Origin: JAPOXR01 sp964291445
GTDB taxonomy: Bacteria; Pseudomonadota; Alphaproteobacteria; Rhodobacterales; Rhodobacteraceae
Direction of reading: 5' to 3'
Assembly (NCBI GenBank): GCA_964291445.2
Contig: OZ219862.1
Location: forward strand, 1,178,001-1,242,000
Length of the DNA: 64,000 nt
Shown here: piece by piece, positions 51,623-61,285 of the stretch
Numbering within the stretch: the first letter of the stretch is position 1
Layout: every line of letters starts with the position of its first letter
Program-made: the position numbers and the translations under genes
Notes under the pieces: generated by a model
Database searches by the model: none
What the model was told of the DNA's origin: nothing
What the model saw: the letters and a program-made list of their open reading frames with translations, nothing else

Positions 51623-53194
51623 TCAGAAATGATACTCGATAGAGGCAAACAGCCGGTCATTGTCGTCGATATTGCGGAACGGGGTCCGGTTGCCGTCCCG
51701 GTAGAGGGCGATGCCGGCGCTCAGCTGGACCGCATCGCTCAATTCGTGGTCCAGTTGAATTCGCTGCATGGCTCCTTCCTTGCCGGTCGGACCGAATGTC
51801 AGGGCAAGAAACGATACATCGAACGCGTCATTGCGGAGGCTGCGCGTGACTCGCAACGCCGTTGCCATTTCGTTGCGACGCCGGTCATCCGGCAACTCGC
51901 GCAGGCGCTCGTCGAATTCACGGATGTGACCATTTGTCGCCTCGAAGGCGATGGCGGTGTTCTCGATGCCGGAATATTCGACACCGGCCAGGACGGAGAG
52001 CCGGGTGAATTCGCGATCCGTCACATTACTGAAGCGCAGACCGGTGTAGGCGGCGGCCTCGGCCTTGATCAACCAGTTGCCACTGACAACATTGCCCGCC
52101 ACCCCCATCATCGAAATCCGGTTGTGTCGAAGCCGCGCCTCGCCGCCTTCGGTCATGCGCAGGTGCGGGCGGTCATCGAAAACCCGTGCCACATGGAAGG
52201 AAATGTCCCAACCAGGAAAGGTGCCGGTCAGTGATGCCGCCAGTTCGGGGGCGCCAAACCGGCTGCCAGGCATGTCGCGGGGCGGGGCGGGCATGGCTCC
52301 GGCATGGAAGTCGCTGCCAGATGCTGGCCTCATGTCGAAACGCCGCTCCGGTATTGCCATCATGCCAATGGTCCAGGGATCGGAATAGTGGTCGAGGCGC
52401 ACGGCCAACACCGGGAGCCGGAGATCCTCGATATCGGTCAGGCCCGGGAGCCGGCTATCCACCGGATTGAGAATGTCGGTCACCCGGAACATGTCCGACC
52501 GGCCCCAGACCATGATCTGCCGACCGATGGTGAGATCGAGGCGGTCCGAAAGCGGGCCTTGGACCAGGAACTCGCCGATCTCGGCGCCCCTCACATGTGT
52601 ATCACGATACGACCGGGGGCGGCCGAGGCGATCGGCAACGTGATCGGCGGCGCCATCGAACCAGCCATGCCCCTCGAAAATGGCACGCCAGTCGGGACCG
52701 AGATCGGCTTCCACCTCCAGGTCCAGCCGTGTCCGGAATGATGACAGGCCCCGATGATCAACCCCCGCTGGCAAGGGTGCACGATGGGCGAAATTGTAGA
52801 TCAGCCGTTGGCTGATCCTTCCACCAATCCGAACCGCCTCCGATGACAGGGCAGGGTCATGCCGCCCGGTCTGCACCGGACCGGCGTCGTCGCCAAATCC
52901 GGCAAGAACGCCGTCGATGTCGTCATGCGACCCGGTCGGTGGCGGCTCGGTCTCATCGCCAAATCCGGCGAGGATGGAATCGATGTCGTCATGCGACGCT
53001 TGCTGTACTGATCGAGCCTCGTCGCCAAATCCGGCGAGGATGGAATCGATGTCGTCGATTCTCCCGTTTTCGGCAGTGCCGGTGAAGTCGATTGATGGCG
53101 CATCGCTGAAGCCGTCCAGCACTTGATCAAGCTCTGTCTGCCCAAAGGTCGGCTGTGCGGTCAACAACAGGACAAGGAGGGCCCACAACGCCAT
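51623..53194 (-). CDS. outer-membrane DUF1302-like protein with N-terminal DDIDSILAGFGDE repeats
   Basis: 523 residues: signal peptide (LWALLVLLLTAQPTFGQ); one degenerate and three good copies of an acidic 13-residue motif (residues 22-31, 47-59, 69-81, 91-103; 22-residue period); then about 400 residues of beta-rich sequence with GRQIMVWGRSDMFRVTDILNP, a mark of DUF1302 proteins, ending in the aromatic IEYHF typical of outer-membrane barrels. Third gene of an operon with a LolA-like protein and an MMPL/RND protein, a triad thought to move hydrophobic cargo across the envelope. The repeats may be a periplasmic interaction segment. Confidence 0.75.
   Translation of the reverse strand: MALWALLVLLLTAQPTFGQTELDQVLDGFSDAPSIDFTGTAENGRIDDIDSILAGFGDEARSVQQASHDDIDSILAGFGDETEPPPTGSHDDIDGVLAGFGDDAGPVQTGRHDPALSSEAVRIGGRISQRLIYNFAHRAPLPAGVDHRGLSSFRTRLDLEVEADLGPDWRAIFEGHGWFDGAADHVADRLGRPRSYRDTHVRGAEIGEFLVQGPLSDRLDLTIGRQIMVWGRSDMFRVTDILNPVDSRLPGLTDIEDLRLPVLAVRLDHYSDPWTIGMMAIPERRFDMRPASGSDFHAGAMPAPPRDMPGSRFGAPELAASLTGTFPGWDISFHVARVFDDRPHLRMTEGGEARLRHNRISMMGVAGNVVSGNWLIKAEAAAYTGLRFSNVTDREFTRLSVLAGVEYSGIENTAIAFEATNGHIREFDERLRELPDDRRRNEMATALRVTRSLRNDAFDVSFLALTFGPTGKEGAMQRIQLDHELSDAVQLSAGIALYRDGNRTPFRNIDDNDRLFASIEYHF
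52885..53060 (-). repeat. 66-base tandem coding repeat in the outer-membrane protein gene
   Basis: An identical 35-base block occurs at 52956-52990 and 53022-53056, and a diverged copy starts near 52889, giving a 66-base period. The repeat encodes DDIDSILAGFGDE plus a variable nine-residue linker. High identity between copies suggests recent expansion. Confidence 0.8.
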
Positions 53195-53202
53195 GGCAAC
53201 GA

Positions 53203-54000
53203 TCAGATCCCTTTTTCTAGTCGTCGGAGTGTAAACAGATCCTCGCCAAGACCCTGACCGTAACGGACGTCCTCGAGACGAAACACCGTGCGATGTTCCG
53301 TCTTCTCGTTCCTGACCGTCCGCATGTCGATCTCGATTGCCGTCCAGATTCCGTCGATGCGCTGAATGTCAACTATGTCCAGGTATTTCAACCGCTTGCC
53401 ATCCGACATCCAGTGGACGGCACGTACGACCATGTCGATATCCTTGCGAACGAACAGGACAGATTTTTCGTAGCCGTATCGCTGTTCGATGGTCTTCGAG
53501 GCCGGAATGGCCTCGACCAGCCAGGCAGGTTTGCCGCGCACCTCCCGCTCGCCCAGCAAGCGGTATGTCCACTCCTCCAGCACCCGGCGTGTCATGTCCG
53601 CATAGGAAAAATCCGTACCCATGAATGATTGTGACTTGCTCGAACTTGCAATGCGTTTTGTCTTGCGCAATTCGGGAAGGTAGAGCCATTGGTCGTCATC
53701 TCGCTCCGGCTCACGATAATCATGGGTCAGGAACCCGGTATTGCGGACACTGGACGGTCCGAGGAAAAACATCAGGTTGCGCGTATCCGGCCCCTGGTCC
53801 TTGAGAAAGGTTTGCAGGGCCCTGGTCCGGGTCTTGCCGTTGCGGTCGACAAGCACCATGGTGAGTTTCGCCGTCCGGTTGTCACCATCGTCACGAGCAT
53901 CAACCTTTCGCATGATGTCCAGAGCTGCGCGGTCCTCCGAATGCAATGCTGTCGGCAACATCGCCATCAGCATGGCAGCAGCAATGACGGTCTTCCTCAT
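53203..54000 (-). CDS. LolA-like outer-membrane lipoprotein-sorting protein
   Basis: 265 residues with a signal peptide (VIAAAMLMAMLPTALHS). The family blocks DRNGKTRTRALQTFLKDQG, PSSVRNTGFLTHDYREPERD, DDQWLYLPELRKTKRIASS and FMGTDFSYADMTRR are those of the LolA-like proteins paired with MMPL/RND exporters. Probably a periplasmic carrier of a lipid or hydrophobic molecule. ATG 54000 overlaps the RND stop (ATGA); 8 bases separate it from the outer-membrane protein gene. Confidence 0.85.
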   Translation of the reverse strand: MRKTVIAAAMLMAMLPTALHSEDRAALDIMRKVDARDDGDNRTAKLTMVLVDRNGKTRTRALQTFLKDQGPDTRNLMFFLGPSSVRNTGFLTHDYREPERDDDQWLYLPELRKTKRIASSSKSQSFMGTDFSYADMTRRVLEEWTYRLLGEREVRGKPAWLVEAIPASKTIEQRYGYEKSVLFVRKDIDMVVRAVHWMSDGKRLKYLDIVDIQRIDGIWTAIEIDMRTVRNEKTEHRTVFRLEDVRYGQGLGEDLFTLRRLEKGI

Positions 54001-56435
54001 TGAACGCCTCCTTTTCGGGATTGATCATCCATGTCCACCAGGTGTCGATATCGAAGCGCCATCAATGCCGGTGCAACGATGAAATCGGCGGCAAGCGCGG
54101 TCAAGATGGTCAAGCCGGTCAGCAGGCCGAAATCGATCAGGTTCTTCATGTCGGCCAGGCAGAAGATGAAGAAGCCTGCGGACAGCACGATCGAGGTCAC
54201 CAGCATGGCCCGACCGGATGTCTGCAGTGTTCGGCGAACGGATTCCTCTACCGAGCCGGTCCGATCCAGGTATCTGTGAAAGTGATGCATGAAATGCACC
54301 GTGTCATCGACGGCCAACCCGATGGCGATCGAGCCAACCAGCATGGTGAACAGGTTCAGCGGAATGCCGGCCACCTGCATCAGGGCAAGGGCAAGAGCGA
54401 TGGGCGCCAGGTTGGGGATCATGCTGATCAGCCCGGTTCCGATGCGGCCAATCAGCGCAATCATCATCAGTGTGATGACACCGAAGGCAATGACGTAACT
54501 CCTTGCCGCCGACCGGATTGCCGCATCGAGCGTCCTGCTCAACAGGCTCATGATGCCGGTGACCGTCACCTCGTCATCGGCGCCGAAGGCGGCGGCGAAC
54601 CGGTTCTCGACATCGACGATGAATGGCGGATATTCCAGCGTGTCCCGCCAGGGAACACGCATCGAGAACCTGGCAATGCTGAATTGCGTATCCACCAGAT
54701 CTTCAAGATCGTCCGACCCCGAATTCTCGAACAGCAGGAACTCCTGCGGGATCAGGGCGGGATTCTCCGGTATGCGGTGAAACTCCAGCCGGTTTTCGTT
54801 CAGGGCCCTGTGGATTTCCTTCAACAAATCCGCCACCGACAGCACGGCTCCGACCGAGACCGGCGTTCCTGCCGATGCAGCCTTGATGTCGTCTCCAAGG
54901 GTTTCGAGGCTGATCAGCAAGTCCCGGTCGTGAAGGCCATTTTCGACTCCCGTGTCCAGCACCACCTCGAGCGACACCGACCCTCCGAGATCGTTGTCGA
55001 TGGAACGCGTTGCCCGGTGCACCGGCCAGTCATCGGGCAGCCATGCCAGGATGTCGTGTGAAAATCGGAGCTGTGATGCAAGGCCCGTGCTCACCACGAT
55101 CACAACCAGCGATGCCCCGGCGATCGGCCGGGCATTGCGCACGCTCCAGCCAGCGAGAGCAGCCAGCACGCGGTCAAGCAACTGCCCGGCCTTTCCGGAA
55201 TGCCGAACACCCGGCAGTCGCAACTGCGGAAGAAGGGCCAGGCCAGCCGGCAACACGATCAGGGTGTAGACCAGCGCCAGCATCACGCCGATGGCCGCGT
55301 AACCGCCCAGCTCGCCTATCGGGGCGACCTCGGCGAACCAGAAGGACCCGATTCCGGCGGCGGTGGTCAGGCTGGTCAGCAGGATCGGCAGGCCGGCATG
55401 GCTCACCGCACCGACGATCGCCGAATGCCGATCAAGCCCGGCCGCGACATTCCTGAAATGGATGGCCAGGAGATGGACCGCCGAGCCGACGCCGACTGCC
55501 AGCAGAAAGGAAGGCAGTATCACCGTCGGCAGTTTCAAGGAGGTTCCGACATGGCCCATGATGCCAAGCGTGCTCAACAGGGCCATCACCACGACGCTGA
55601 TCGGAAGCAGCACCGCCACCGGTGAGCGGAACATGATGAGCAGCAGGATGGCGATCACGGCTATGGCAAGCCCGATCGAGCGCTTCATGTCATCCTGAAG
55701 CGCAATCTTGAGCGTGTCGGTCACCGCCGGTGTCCCGGCAATCCGCAGCTCGAAATTCTCATCCCGGTGGTCAGCAACGATTTCCCTGGCCGCTGTCAGC
55801 GCCTGGTGCGTGTCTTCGTCGGACAGGATCTCCGGCTCGCCCCCAACCGGCGGCGCCTCGTCGAACAGGGCAAGCGCCGAATCGACGGAAATCCTGGAGG
55901 CATCGGCCGTCCGGGCCAGTTCGAGCACAACCGTGGTCACCCTGCCATCGGCCGATACCAGCAGGTTGCGATAAAGCGGGTTGGACAGAACCCGGTCACG
56001 CAGCGCTGCCAAGTCATCCCCGGTTTGCGGCCATGCATCGAGGAGATCCTCGACCACAAGGCGATCGCCCTCGCCTCGCGTGTTCCGGGCATTGATCATC
56101 GACGTGATGCTGTCCAGATGTGGCACACCGGAAGCCAAATCCTCGTGCAACGCCTTCAGGCGAAGAAGGGTGGTTTCGGAAAAGAGTTCGCCCGGCTCCA
56201 CGGCAATGACGATGATGTCATCGCGGCCAAACTGGACCCGGAATTCCTCGTAGCGCACCAGTACCGGATCGTCCGGATAGAGAAACGACTCGGTGGAGGT
56301 GTCGATCACGATGTTGCGCAGGCCGGATGCCGCCACGGCCGTGATCAGCAACACCGCAAGAATCGCCAGGACGCGGTTGCGGCACACCAGCTCCGCAAAG
56401 CTCCCGAACAATGTCTCGATTCGTTGCCTGATCAT
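53997..56435 (-). CDS. MMPL/RND-superfamily membrane exporter
   Basis: About 812 residues from ATG 56435 (MIRQRIETLFGS); a longer upstream frame lacks homology. Two halves, each with a large periplasmic loop and six helices. Helix 4 regions read LLAVGVGSAVHLLAIHF and SIAIGLAVDDTVHFMHHFHR; the latter carries the GxxxDD proton-relay pattern, while the first half has lost the aspartates (GSAVH). Similar to exporters of sterols, hopanoids or lipids in the MMPL group. First gene of the three-gene envelope operon. Confidence 0.87.
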   Translation of the reverse strand: MIRQRIETLFGSFAELVCRNRVLAILAVLLITAVAASGLRNIVIDTSTESFLYPDDPVLVRYEEFRVQFGRDDIIVIAVEPGELFSETTLLRLKALHEDLASGVPHLDSITSMINARNTRGEGDRLVVEDLLDAWPQTGDDLAALRDRVLSNPLYRNLLVSADGRVTTVVLELARTADASRISVDSALALFDEAPPVGGEPEILSDEDTHQALTAAREIVADHRDENFELRIAGTPAVTDTLKIALQDDMKRSIGLAIAVIAILLLIMFRSPVAVLLPISVVVMALLSTLGIMGHVGTSLKLPTVILPSFLLAVGVGSAVHLLAIHFRNVAAGLDRHSAIVGAVSHAGLPILLTSLTTAAGIGSFWFAEVAPIGELGGYAAIGVMLALVYTLIVLPAGLALLPQLRLPGVRHSGKAGQLLDRVLAALAGWSVRNARPIAGASLVVIVVSTGLASQLRFSHDILAWLPDDWPVHRATRSIDNDLGGSVSLEVVLDTGVENGLHDRDLLISLETLGDDIKAASAGTPVSVGAVLSVADLLKEIHRALNENRLEFHRIPENPALIPQEFLLFENSGSDDLEDLVDTQFSIARFSMRVPWRDTLEYPPFIVDVENRFAAAFGADDEVTVTGIMSLLSRTLDAAIRSAARSYVIAFGVITLMMIALIGRIGTGLISMIPNLAPIALALALMQVAGIPLNLFTMLVGSIAIGLAVDDTVHFMHHFHRYLDRTGSVEESVRRTLQTSGRAMLVTSIVLSAGFFIFCLADMKNLIDFGLLTGLTILTALAADFIVAPALMALRYRHLVDMDDQSRKGGVQ

Positions 56436-56736
56436 GGCTCGATCTGCCTCTTCGTGATCTCCATCGCCGACATCGCGATACCGACCCCTCTCCACGGGCG
56501 GCCCGAGCCTCTGCAATACACCCGGCATGTCGGCCGGAACCGATCAAGGCGGCGTGTGTGTCTCCGAAAGCCTACACCAGCGCCGAATCATTGTCACCGC
56601 CACGAGGAAATCGCTATCCACCAGGGGGAAATCACTCCCATTCCCGTTGAAATCCCGGGGTTGTCGGGCAGAAACCGCTACACTCGCCGGGACTGTGCGG
56701 CTAAGTGTCGGGAACGTTTTCCGCCCTGGAGGACAC

Positions 56737-58701
56737 ATGACCAGACGCCCGGACCGGCCCTGGCTCTTCCGGACCTATTCCGGCCATTCCACCGCCACGA
56801 CATCCAATTCTCTCTACCGGACCAATCTCGCCAGGGGGCAGACCGGGTTGTCGGTGGCCTTCGATCTGCCGACCCAGACCGGCTATGACAGCGATCATCG
56901 GCTGGCCAAGGGCGAGGTCGGCAAGGTCGGCGTTCCGGTCTGCCATCTTGGTGACATGAGATCCCTCTTTGAAGGGATCCCGCTGGACCGGATGAACACC
57001 TCGATGACGATCAACGCCACCGCACCCTGGCTGCTTGCCCTCTACGTGGCGCTGGCCGAGGAGCAGGGCATTGCGCGGGAAGGATTGCGCGGCACCGTGC
57101 AAAACGACATCATCAAGGAATATCTCAGCCGCGGCACCTATATCTGCCCGCCGGCGCCGTCACTGCGAATGACGGTCGATATTGCCGAATTCTGCGTCCG
57201 CCACATGCCGAAATGGAACCCGATCAATGTCTGCTCCTACCATCTGCAGGAGGCGGGGGCAGAGCCGATGCAGGAAATCGCCTATGCGCTGTCCACCGCC
57301 ATCGCAGTGCTGGATGCGCTGCAGTCGCGAATACCGGCTGGCGAGTTTCCGGCCGCAGTCGGCCGGATTTCGTTCTTCGTGAATGCCGGCATCCGCTTCG
57401 TGACCGAGATGTGCAAGCTGCGGGCGTTTTCGGAGATGTGGGACGAGATCTGCCGGGACCGGTACGGGGTCGAGAAGGAAGAGTTGCGACGATTCCGCTA
57501 CGGTGTGCAGGTCAACAGCCTCGGCCTGACCGAGCAGCAGCCGGAGAACAATGTCCACCGGATCCTGCTCGAAATGCTGGCTGTCACCCTGTCCAGGAAT
57601 GCGCGGGCTCGGGCCGTGCAGCTACCGGCCTGGAACGAGGCCTTCGGATTACCGACCCCCTGGGACCAGCAATGGTCGCTGCGCATGCAGCAGATCCTGG
57701 CCTACGAGACCGACCTCCTCGAATTCGATGATCTGTTCGATGGCAATCCGGCCATCGAGGAGCGGGTGTCGGTGCTGAAATCACTCGCCCTCGGCGAGAT
57801 GCGGCAAGTGGAGGCGATGGGCGGCGCCATCAACGCCATCGAGTTCATGAAAAGGCGGCTGGTCGAGAGCAATTCCGAGCGGATCCGGCGAATCGAGACC
57901 GGCGATCAGGTGGTGGTTGGCGTCAACAGGTTTGTCGAGTGCGAAGCCTCGCCGCTGGCGATCGGAGGGGACAGCATTGTCCATGTCGGTGACGATACCG
58001 AGGCGGAGCAGAAGCAGCGCCTTGCCGCCTGGCGCCGTGACCGCGATCCGCGCGCGGTTGAACGGGCGTTCGGCGAATTGCGCGCGGCGGCACAGGATGG
58101 CAGCAACATCATGCCGCCTTCCATTGAGGCGGCGAAGGCCGGCATGACCACCGGCGAGTGGGGGCAGGTGATGCGGGAGGCGTTCGGCGAATTCCGTGCC
58201 CCGACCGGTGTCAGCGCATCACCGTCGAACCGCATCGACGACCTGGCCGAGATCAGGGTGGCGGTAGACCAGGCTTCGAGCCGGCTTGGGCACAGGCTCA
58301 GGCTGCTGGTCGGCAAGCCCGGCCTTGACGGTCACTCCAACGGTGCCGAGCAGATCGTCTGCCGTGCCCGCGATTGCGGCATGGAGATCGTCTATTCCGG
58401 CATTCGTCACACGCCGGAGGAGATCGCCGACGCCGCATTGCACGAGGAAGCCGATATCGTCGGCTTGTCGATCCTCTCCGGAACCCACGGCCACCTGGCA
58501 AGGCAGGTGATGAGACTGATGGCCGAGCGTGGAATTGACCACGTCCCGCTGATCGTTGGTGGCATCATTCCCGATGATGACGTGCAGCTGTTGCGCGATG
58601 CAGGGGTGGCCGCCATCTACACCCCGAGGGATTTCGACCTGAACCGGATCATGCATGACATTGTCGACATGGCCGCCCCGAACGAGGCCGGGATCGGCTG
58701 A
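56737..58701 (+). CDS. ecm: ethylmalonyl-CoA mutase
   Basis: 654 residues from ATG 56737 (GGAGGACAC upstream). The N-terminal catalytic barrel begins RPWLFRTYSGHSTATTSNSL and GLSVAFDLPTQTGYDSDH. The C-terminal B12 domain has KPGLDGHSNGAEQI with the DxHxxG cobalt-ligand histidine. Length and the DGHSNG variant place it with ethylmalonyl-CoA mutase rather than methylmalonyl-CoA mutase. It converts ethylmalonyl-CoA to methylsuccinyl-CoA after Ccr (29030-30340). A cobalamin importer lies 500 bases downstream on the other strand. Confidence 0.9.
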   Translation: MTRRPDRPWLFRTYSGHSTATTSNSLYRTNLARGQTGLSVAFDLPTQTGYDSDHRLAKGEVGKVGVPVCHLGDMRSLFEGIPLDRMNTSMTINATAPWLLALYVALAEEQGIAREGLRGTVQNDIIKEYLSRGTYICPPAPSLRMTVDIAEFCVRHMPKWNPINVCSYHLQEAGAEPMQEIAYALSTAIAVLDALQSRIPAGEFPAAVGRISFFVNAGIRFVTEMCKLRAFSEMWDEICRDRYGVEKEELRRFRYGVQVNSLGLTEQQPENNVHRILLEMLAVTLSRNARARAVQLPAWNEAFGLPTPWDQQWSLRMQQILAYETDLLEFDDLFDGNPAIEERVSVLKSLALGEMRQVEAMGGAINAIEFMKRRLVESNSERIRRIETGDQVVVGVNRFVECEASPLAIGGDSIVHVGDDTEAEQKQRLAAWRRDRDPRAVERAFGELRAAAQDGSNIMPPSIEAAKAGMTTGEWGQVMREAFGEFRAPTGVSASPSNRIDDLAEIRVAVDQASSRLGHRLRLLVGKPGLDGHSNGAEQIVCRARDCGMEIVYSGIRHTPEEIADAALHEEADIVGLSILSGTHGHLARQVMRLMAERGIDHVPLIVGGIIPDDDVQLLRDAGVAAIYTPRDFDLNRIMHDIVDMAAPNEAGIG

Positions 58702-59183
58702 AAGGTTCGGGGGATCGCTCACGGGAAGAGCTTGCAGGGCGGGGCACCGATCCTGCATCCTCATGGCGACCGGCATGCGGGCCTGCCTGCATGCCGGATA
58801 CCAGCGGCATTGCCTCCCGGACAGCCAGGAATGACCGGATTGACCCGGTCAGGTGGTTGGCATGCTTGGCATTGCGATGCAGGCAGATTTCCAGTTCAAC
58901 CTCCCAGGCCGGATCACCGGCCCTGGTCAGGAGTCCGTATTTCAGGTTCGGAGCAACGAGCCTGCCTGGCAGCCAGGCCGTCCTCGCACCGTCTCGGGCC
59001 TGGATACGCAAGGCGCCGGCCATCGAATTCTCGTAGGCGGTGTACATTCGCAAGGAGAGATTGCTCGAATTCAGCAGCGGCTCCGGGTGCCGGCTGATGG
59101 GGGCATCATCACCAAATCTCGGATACGGCGCCCTCTGCCCTGCTCGGCAAGGAAGGCGATACGGCACCGCGCCTGCGCCGTGC
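58702..59183. other. intergenic region between convergent ecm and cobalamin permease genes
   Basis: About 480 bases. A hairpin with 12 consecutive pairs (one G-U) at 58770-58797 follows ecm. A 192-codon minus-strand frame crosses the region and runs into ecm, but it has skewed composition and no motif, so I do not call it. Otherwise nothing seen. Confidence 0.4.
58770..58797 (+). terminator. stem-loop downstream of ecm
   Basis: CCGGCATGCGGG and CCTGCATGCCGG pair over 12 bases (one G-U) around the loop CCTG, 69 bases after the ecm stop. No T-tract follows, so termination is plausible but not assured. Confidence 0.45.
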
Positions 59184-60233
59184 TCAGCTTCGGCGCCGGC
59201 CGAGCAGCCAGATGAAGAACACGCCACCGACCAGGCCGGTCACGATGCCGATCGGCATGTCCTCGGGCGCGGCGATGGTGCGGGCCAGGATGTCGGCCCA
59301 TAACAGGAAGATGGCCCCGGCAAGGGCCGATGCCGGGATGACGCGGGCGCAGTCGCCGCCCACCAGCATCCTGGCAATATGGGGAATCATCAGGCCGACG
59401 AAGCCGATGATGCCCGAATAGGCCACCATGATGCCGGTCAGCAGCGCCCCGGCCACGAATACCGTCAGCCGAAACCGCGATACCTGGATGCCGAGGGTGG
59501 ATGCCGTTTCATCGCCGAGACTCAGCGCGTTGAGGTCGGCCGATTTCAGCATGAACAGTGCGGTGCAGGCCACCAGGCCGATCAGCGGAACCGGCAACTG
59601 GGACCACTGGGCCAGCCCCAGCCCGCCGAGCATCCAGTAGATTGCAGTATGGGCTGCCCGCGGATCACCGAGAAAGATCAGCGCATTGGCGCATGACATG
59701 ATGGCAAATGACACCGCGACACCGGCCAGCACCAGCCGCGTGGCGGTCATGGCGGCAGCCAGCCTCGAGACCAGGAGAACAATCGACGTGGCCCCCAGGG
59801 CGCCCAGGAAGGACAGCAACGGCACCGTCAGGCCACCAAGAAACATTCCGGTATGCAACAGGGCGAGAATCGCTCCGAAGGCCCCGCCGGATGATATGCC
59901 CAGGAGGTGCGGATCGGCCAGCGGGTTGCGAGTCACCGATTGCAGGGCCACCCCGACCACCCCCAAACCGGCACCGACCAGGCAGGCAAGCAGAGCCCGC
60001 GGCAACCTGATGCTCCAGACAATCGCCGCCTGGCCAGCCGGCCACGTCCCGTCTGCCGTCCCCGGGAACAGCTTGTCGGCAATCACCCCCCAGACCACCG
60101 GAAATGGAACCTCGACCGCCCCGATGCTGGCTGCCGACGAGATCGACACGATCAGCAACAGCATTCCGGACAGCAGGAAAAAACCGGCGTGGAGTCTGCC
60201 GCGCAGGCCGGTCAGTTGCGATGCCGGTTTCAC
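59184..60233 (-). CDS. btuC: cobalamin-type ABC transporter permease (FecCD/BtuC family)
   Basis: 349 residues, about ten helices. FecCD signatures: RLPRALLACLVGAGLGVVGV, NPLADPHLLGISSGGAFGAI, GFVGLMIPHIARMLVGGD, ILARTIAAPEDMPIGIVTGL. Last gene of the three-gene riboswitch-controlled operon (ATPase, binding protein, permease). The family also includes iron-siderophore importers; the B12 riboswitch upstream makes corrinoid transport the better call. Confidence 0.87.
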   Translation of the reverse strand: MKPASQLTGLRGRLHAGFFLLSGMLLLIVSISSAASIGAVEVPFPVVWGVIADKLFPGTADGTWPAGQAAIVWSIRLPRALLACLVGAGLGVVGVALQSVTRNPLADPHLLGISSGGAFGAILALLHTGMFLGGLTVPLLSFLGALGATSIVLLVSRLAAAMTATRLVLAGVAVSFAIMSCANALIFLGDPRAAHTAIYWMLGGLGLAQWSQLPVPLIGLVACTALFMLKSADLNALSLGDETASTLGIQVSRFRLTVFVAGALLTGIMVAYSGIIGFVGLMIPHIARMLVGGDCARVIPASALAGAIFLLWADILARTIAAPEDMPIGIVTGLVGGVFFIWLLGRRRS

Positions 60234-60326
60234 GGCAGGCGGAAGACCGAAGCCCGAACGGACCGGACCAGCGACCTGTGTGCAAGCGACCGGGCCACCT
60301 TCCCGGTGACATTTGCCGGGTTGGCA

Positions 60327-61265
60327 CTACCTGGCATGAAATCCCTCGGCCAGTTTCCTGACGGCGGCGATGTTGCGCGGTCCCGGTGTTGCTTCGACAT
60401 ATTCGAGCACGACAAACCGGTCGTTCCGTACCGCATCGATGTCAGCAAAGGCCGGGTTGGCGAGCATGAATTCCATCTTCTGTTCGGCGGTAACGCTGCC
60501 ATAATTGACGATGATGATGATCTCGGGATTGCGCTCGACTACCGATTCCCACCCGATCGTCGCCCAGCTTTTGTCAAGGTCGTCCATGATGTTTCTGCCG
60601 CCGGCCGCCTCGATCAGCGCCGTCGGCATGGCATGACGGCCGGCCGTGAAGGGCGCATCCTCGCCGCTGTCATAGACAAACACCCGCGGCGGTGGCGAGT
60701 CCATCGTCAGCGTGCCGGCGATCTCCCGCATCTGTGACCGGTAGCCAGCAACCAGGCTCTCGGCCCGATCGCCCTCCCCGAAAATTGCGCCGACATTGAG
60801 CAGGTCTCGATACATGGTTTCCATGCTGATCCCGGGCATGTCGCCAAGATGGACGCAGGACTCGGTCAGCTCGTAGACATCGATTCCGAGCGGCGCCAAG
60901 GTCGCCGGCGTGACCTCGCCCCCGACCCGCATGCCGTAATTCCAGCCGGCGAAGAGGAAATCGGCCCCGGCCCCGGCCAGTACCTCCCTGGTCGGATATC
61001 CCGGCGAGAGCTCCGGCAGGGATCCGAGCCCGGCCCGCAGTGACTCGTCGAGCGTTTTCCAGTTGCTGATTCCGGTAAAACCCACCATCCGGTCGGCCAG
61101 CCCCAGCACCAGCATGATCTCGGTCATGTTGACATCATGCGAGACCGCCGCTTCCGGCGGCGCCTCGAAGGTCAGGACCCGGTCACAACTTTGGACGGTC
61201 ACCGGCTCGGCAAGACCCGCCTGGCCAAACCCGGCCATTATGATGATGATGGCAACGCCTCGCAT
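60327..61265 (-). CDS. btuF: cobalamin-type ABC transporter substrate-binding protein
   Basis: 312 residues with a signal peptide (VAIIIIMAGFGQAGLA) and a helical-backbone type-III binding fold: AVSHDVNMTEIMLVLGLADR, LSPGYPTREVLAGAGADFLF, RVFVYDSGEDAPFTAGR, GWESVVERNPEIIIIVN. Located between the ATPase and permease genes. Would capture cobalamin or a related corrinoid in the periplasm. Confidence 0.85.
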   Translation of the reverse strand: MRGVAIIIIMAGFGQAGLAEPVTVQSCDRVLTFEAPPEAAVSHDVNMTEIMLVLGLADRMVGFTGISNWKTLDESLRAGLGSLPELSPGYPTREVLAGAGADFLFAGWNYGMRVGGEVTPATLAPLGIDVYELTESCVHLGDMPGISMETMYRDLLNVGAIFGEGDRAESLVAGYRSQMREIAGTLTMDSPPPRVFVYDSGEDAPFTAGRHAMPTALIEAAGGRNIMDDLDKSWATIGWESVVERNPEIIIIVNYGSVTAEQKMEFMLANPAFADIDAVRNDRFVVLEYVEATPGPRNIAAVRKLAEGFHAR

Positions 61266-61285
61266 TGCGACGCCCTCCCGTTCTT

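Noticed and set aside
52885..53060. Coding repeat as an assembly artefact
   Set aside because: Copies differ in their linkers and keep frame, so a genuine protein repeat is more likely.
58649..59227. 192-codon minus-strand frame between ecm and the cobalamin permease
   Set aside because: It runs into the 3' ends of both neighbours and has no domain or good start site.
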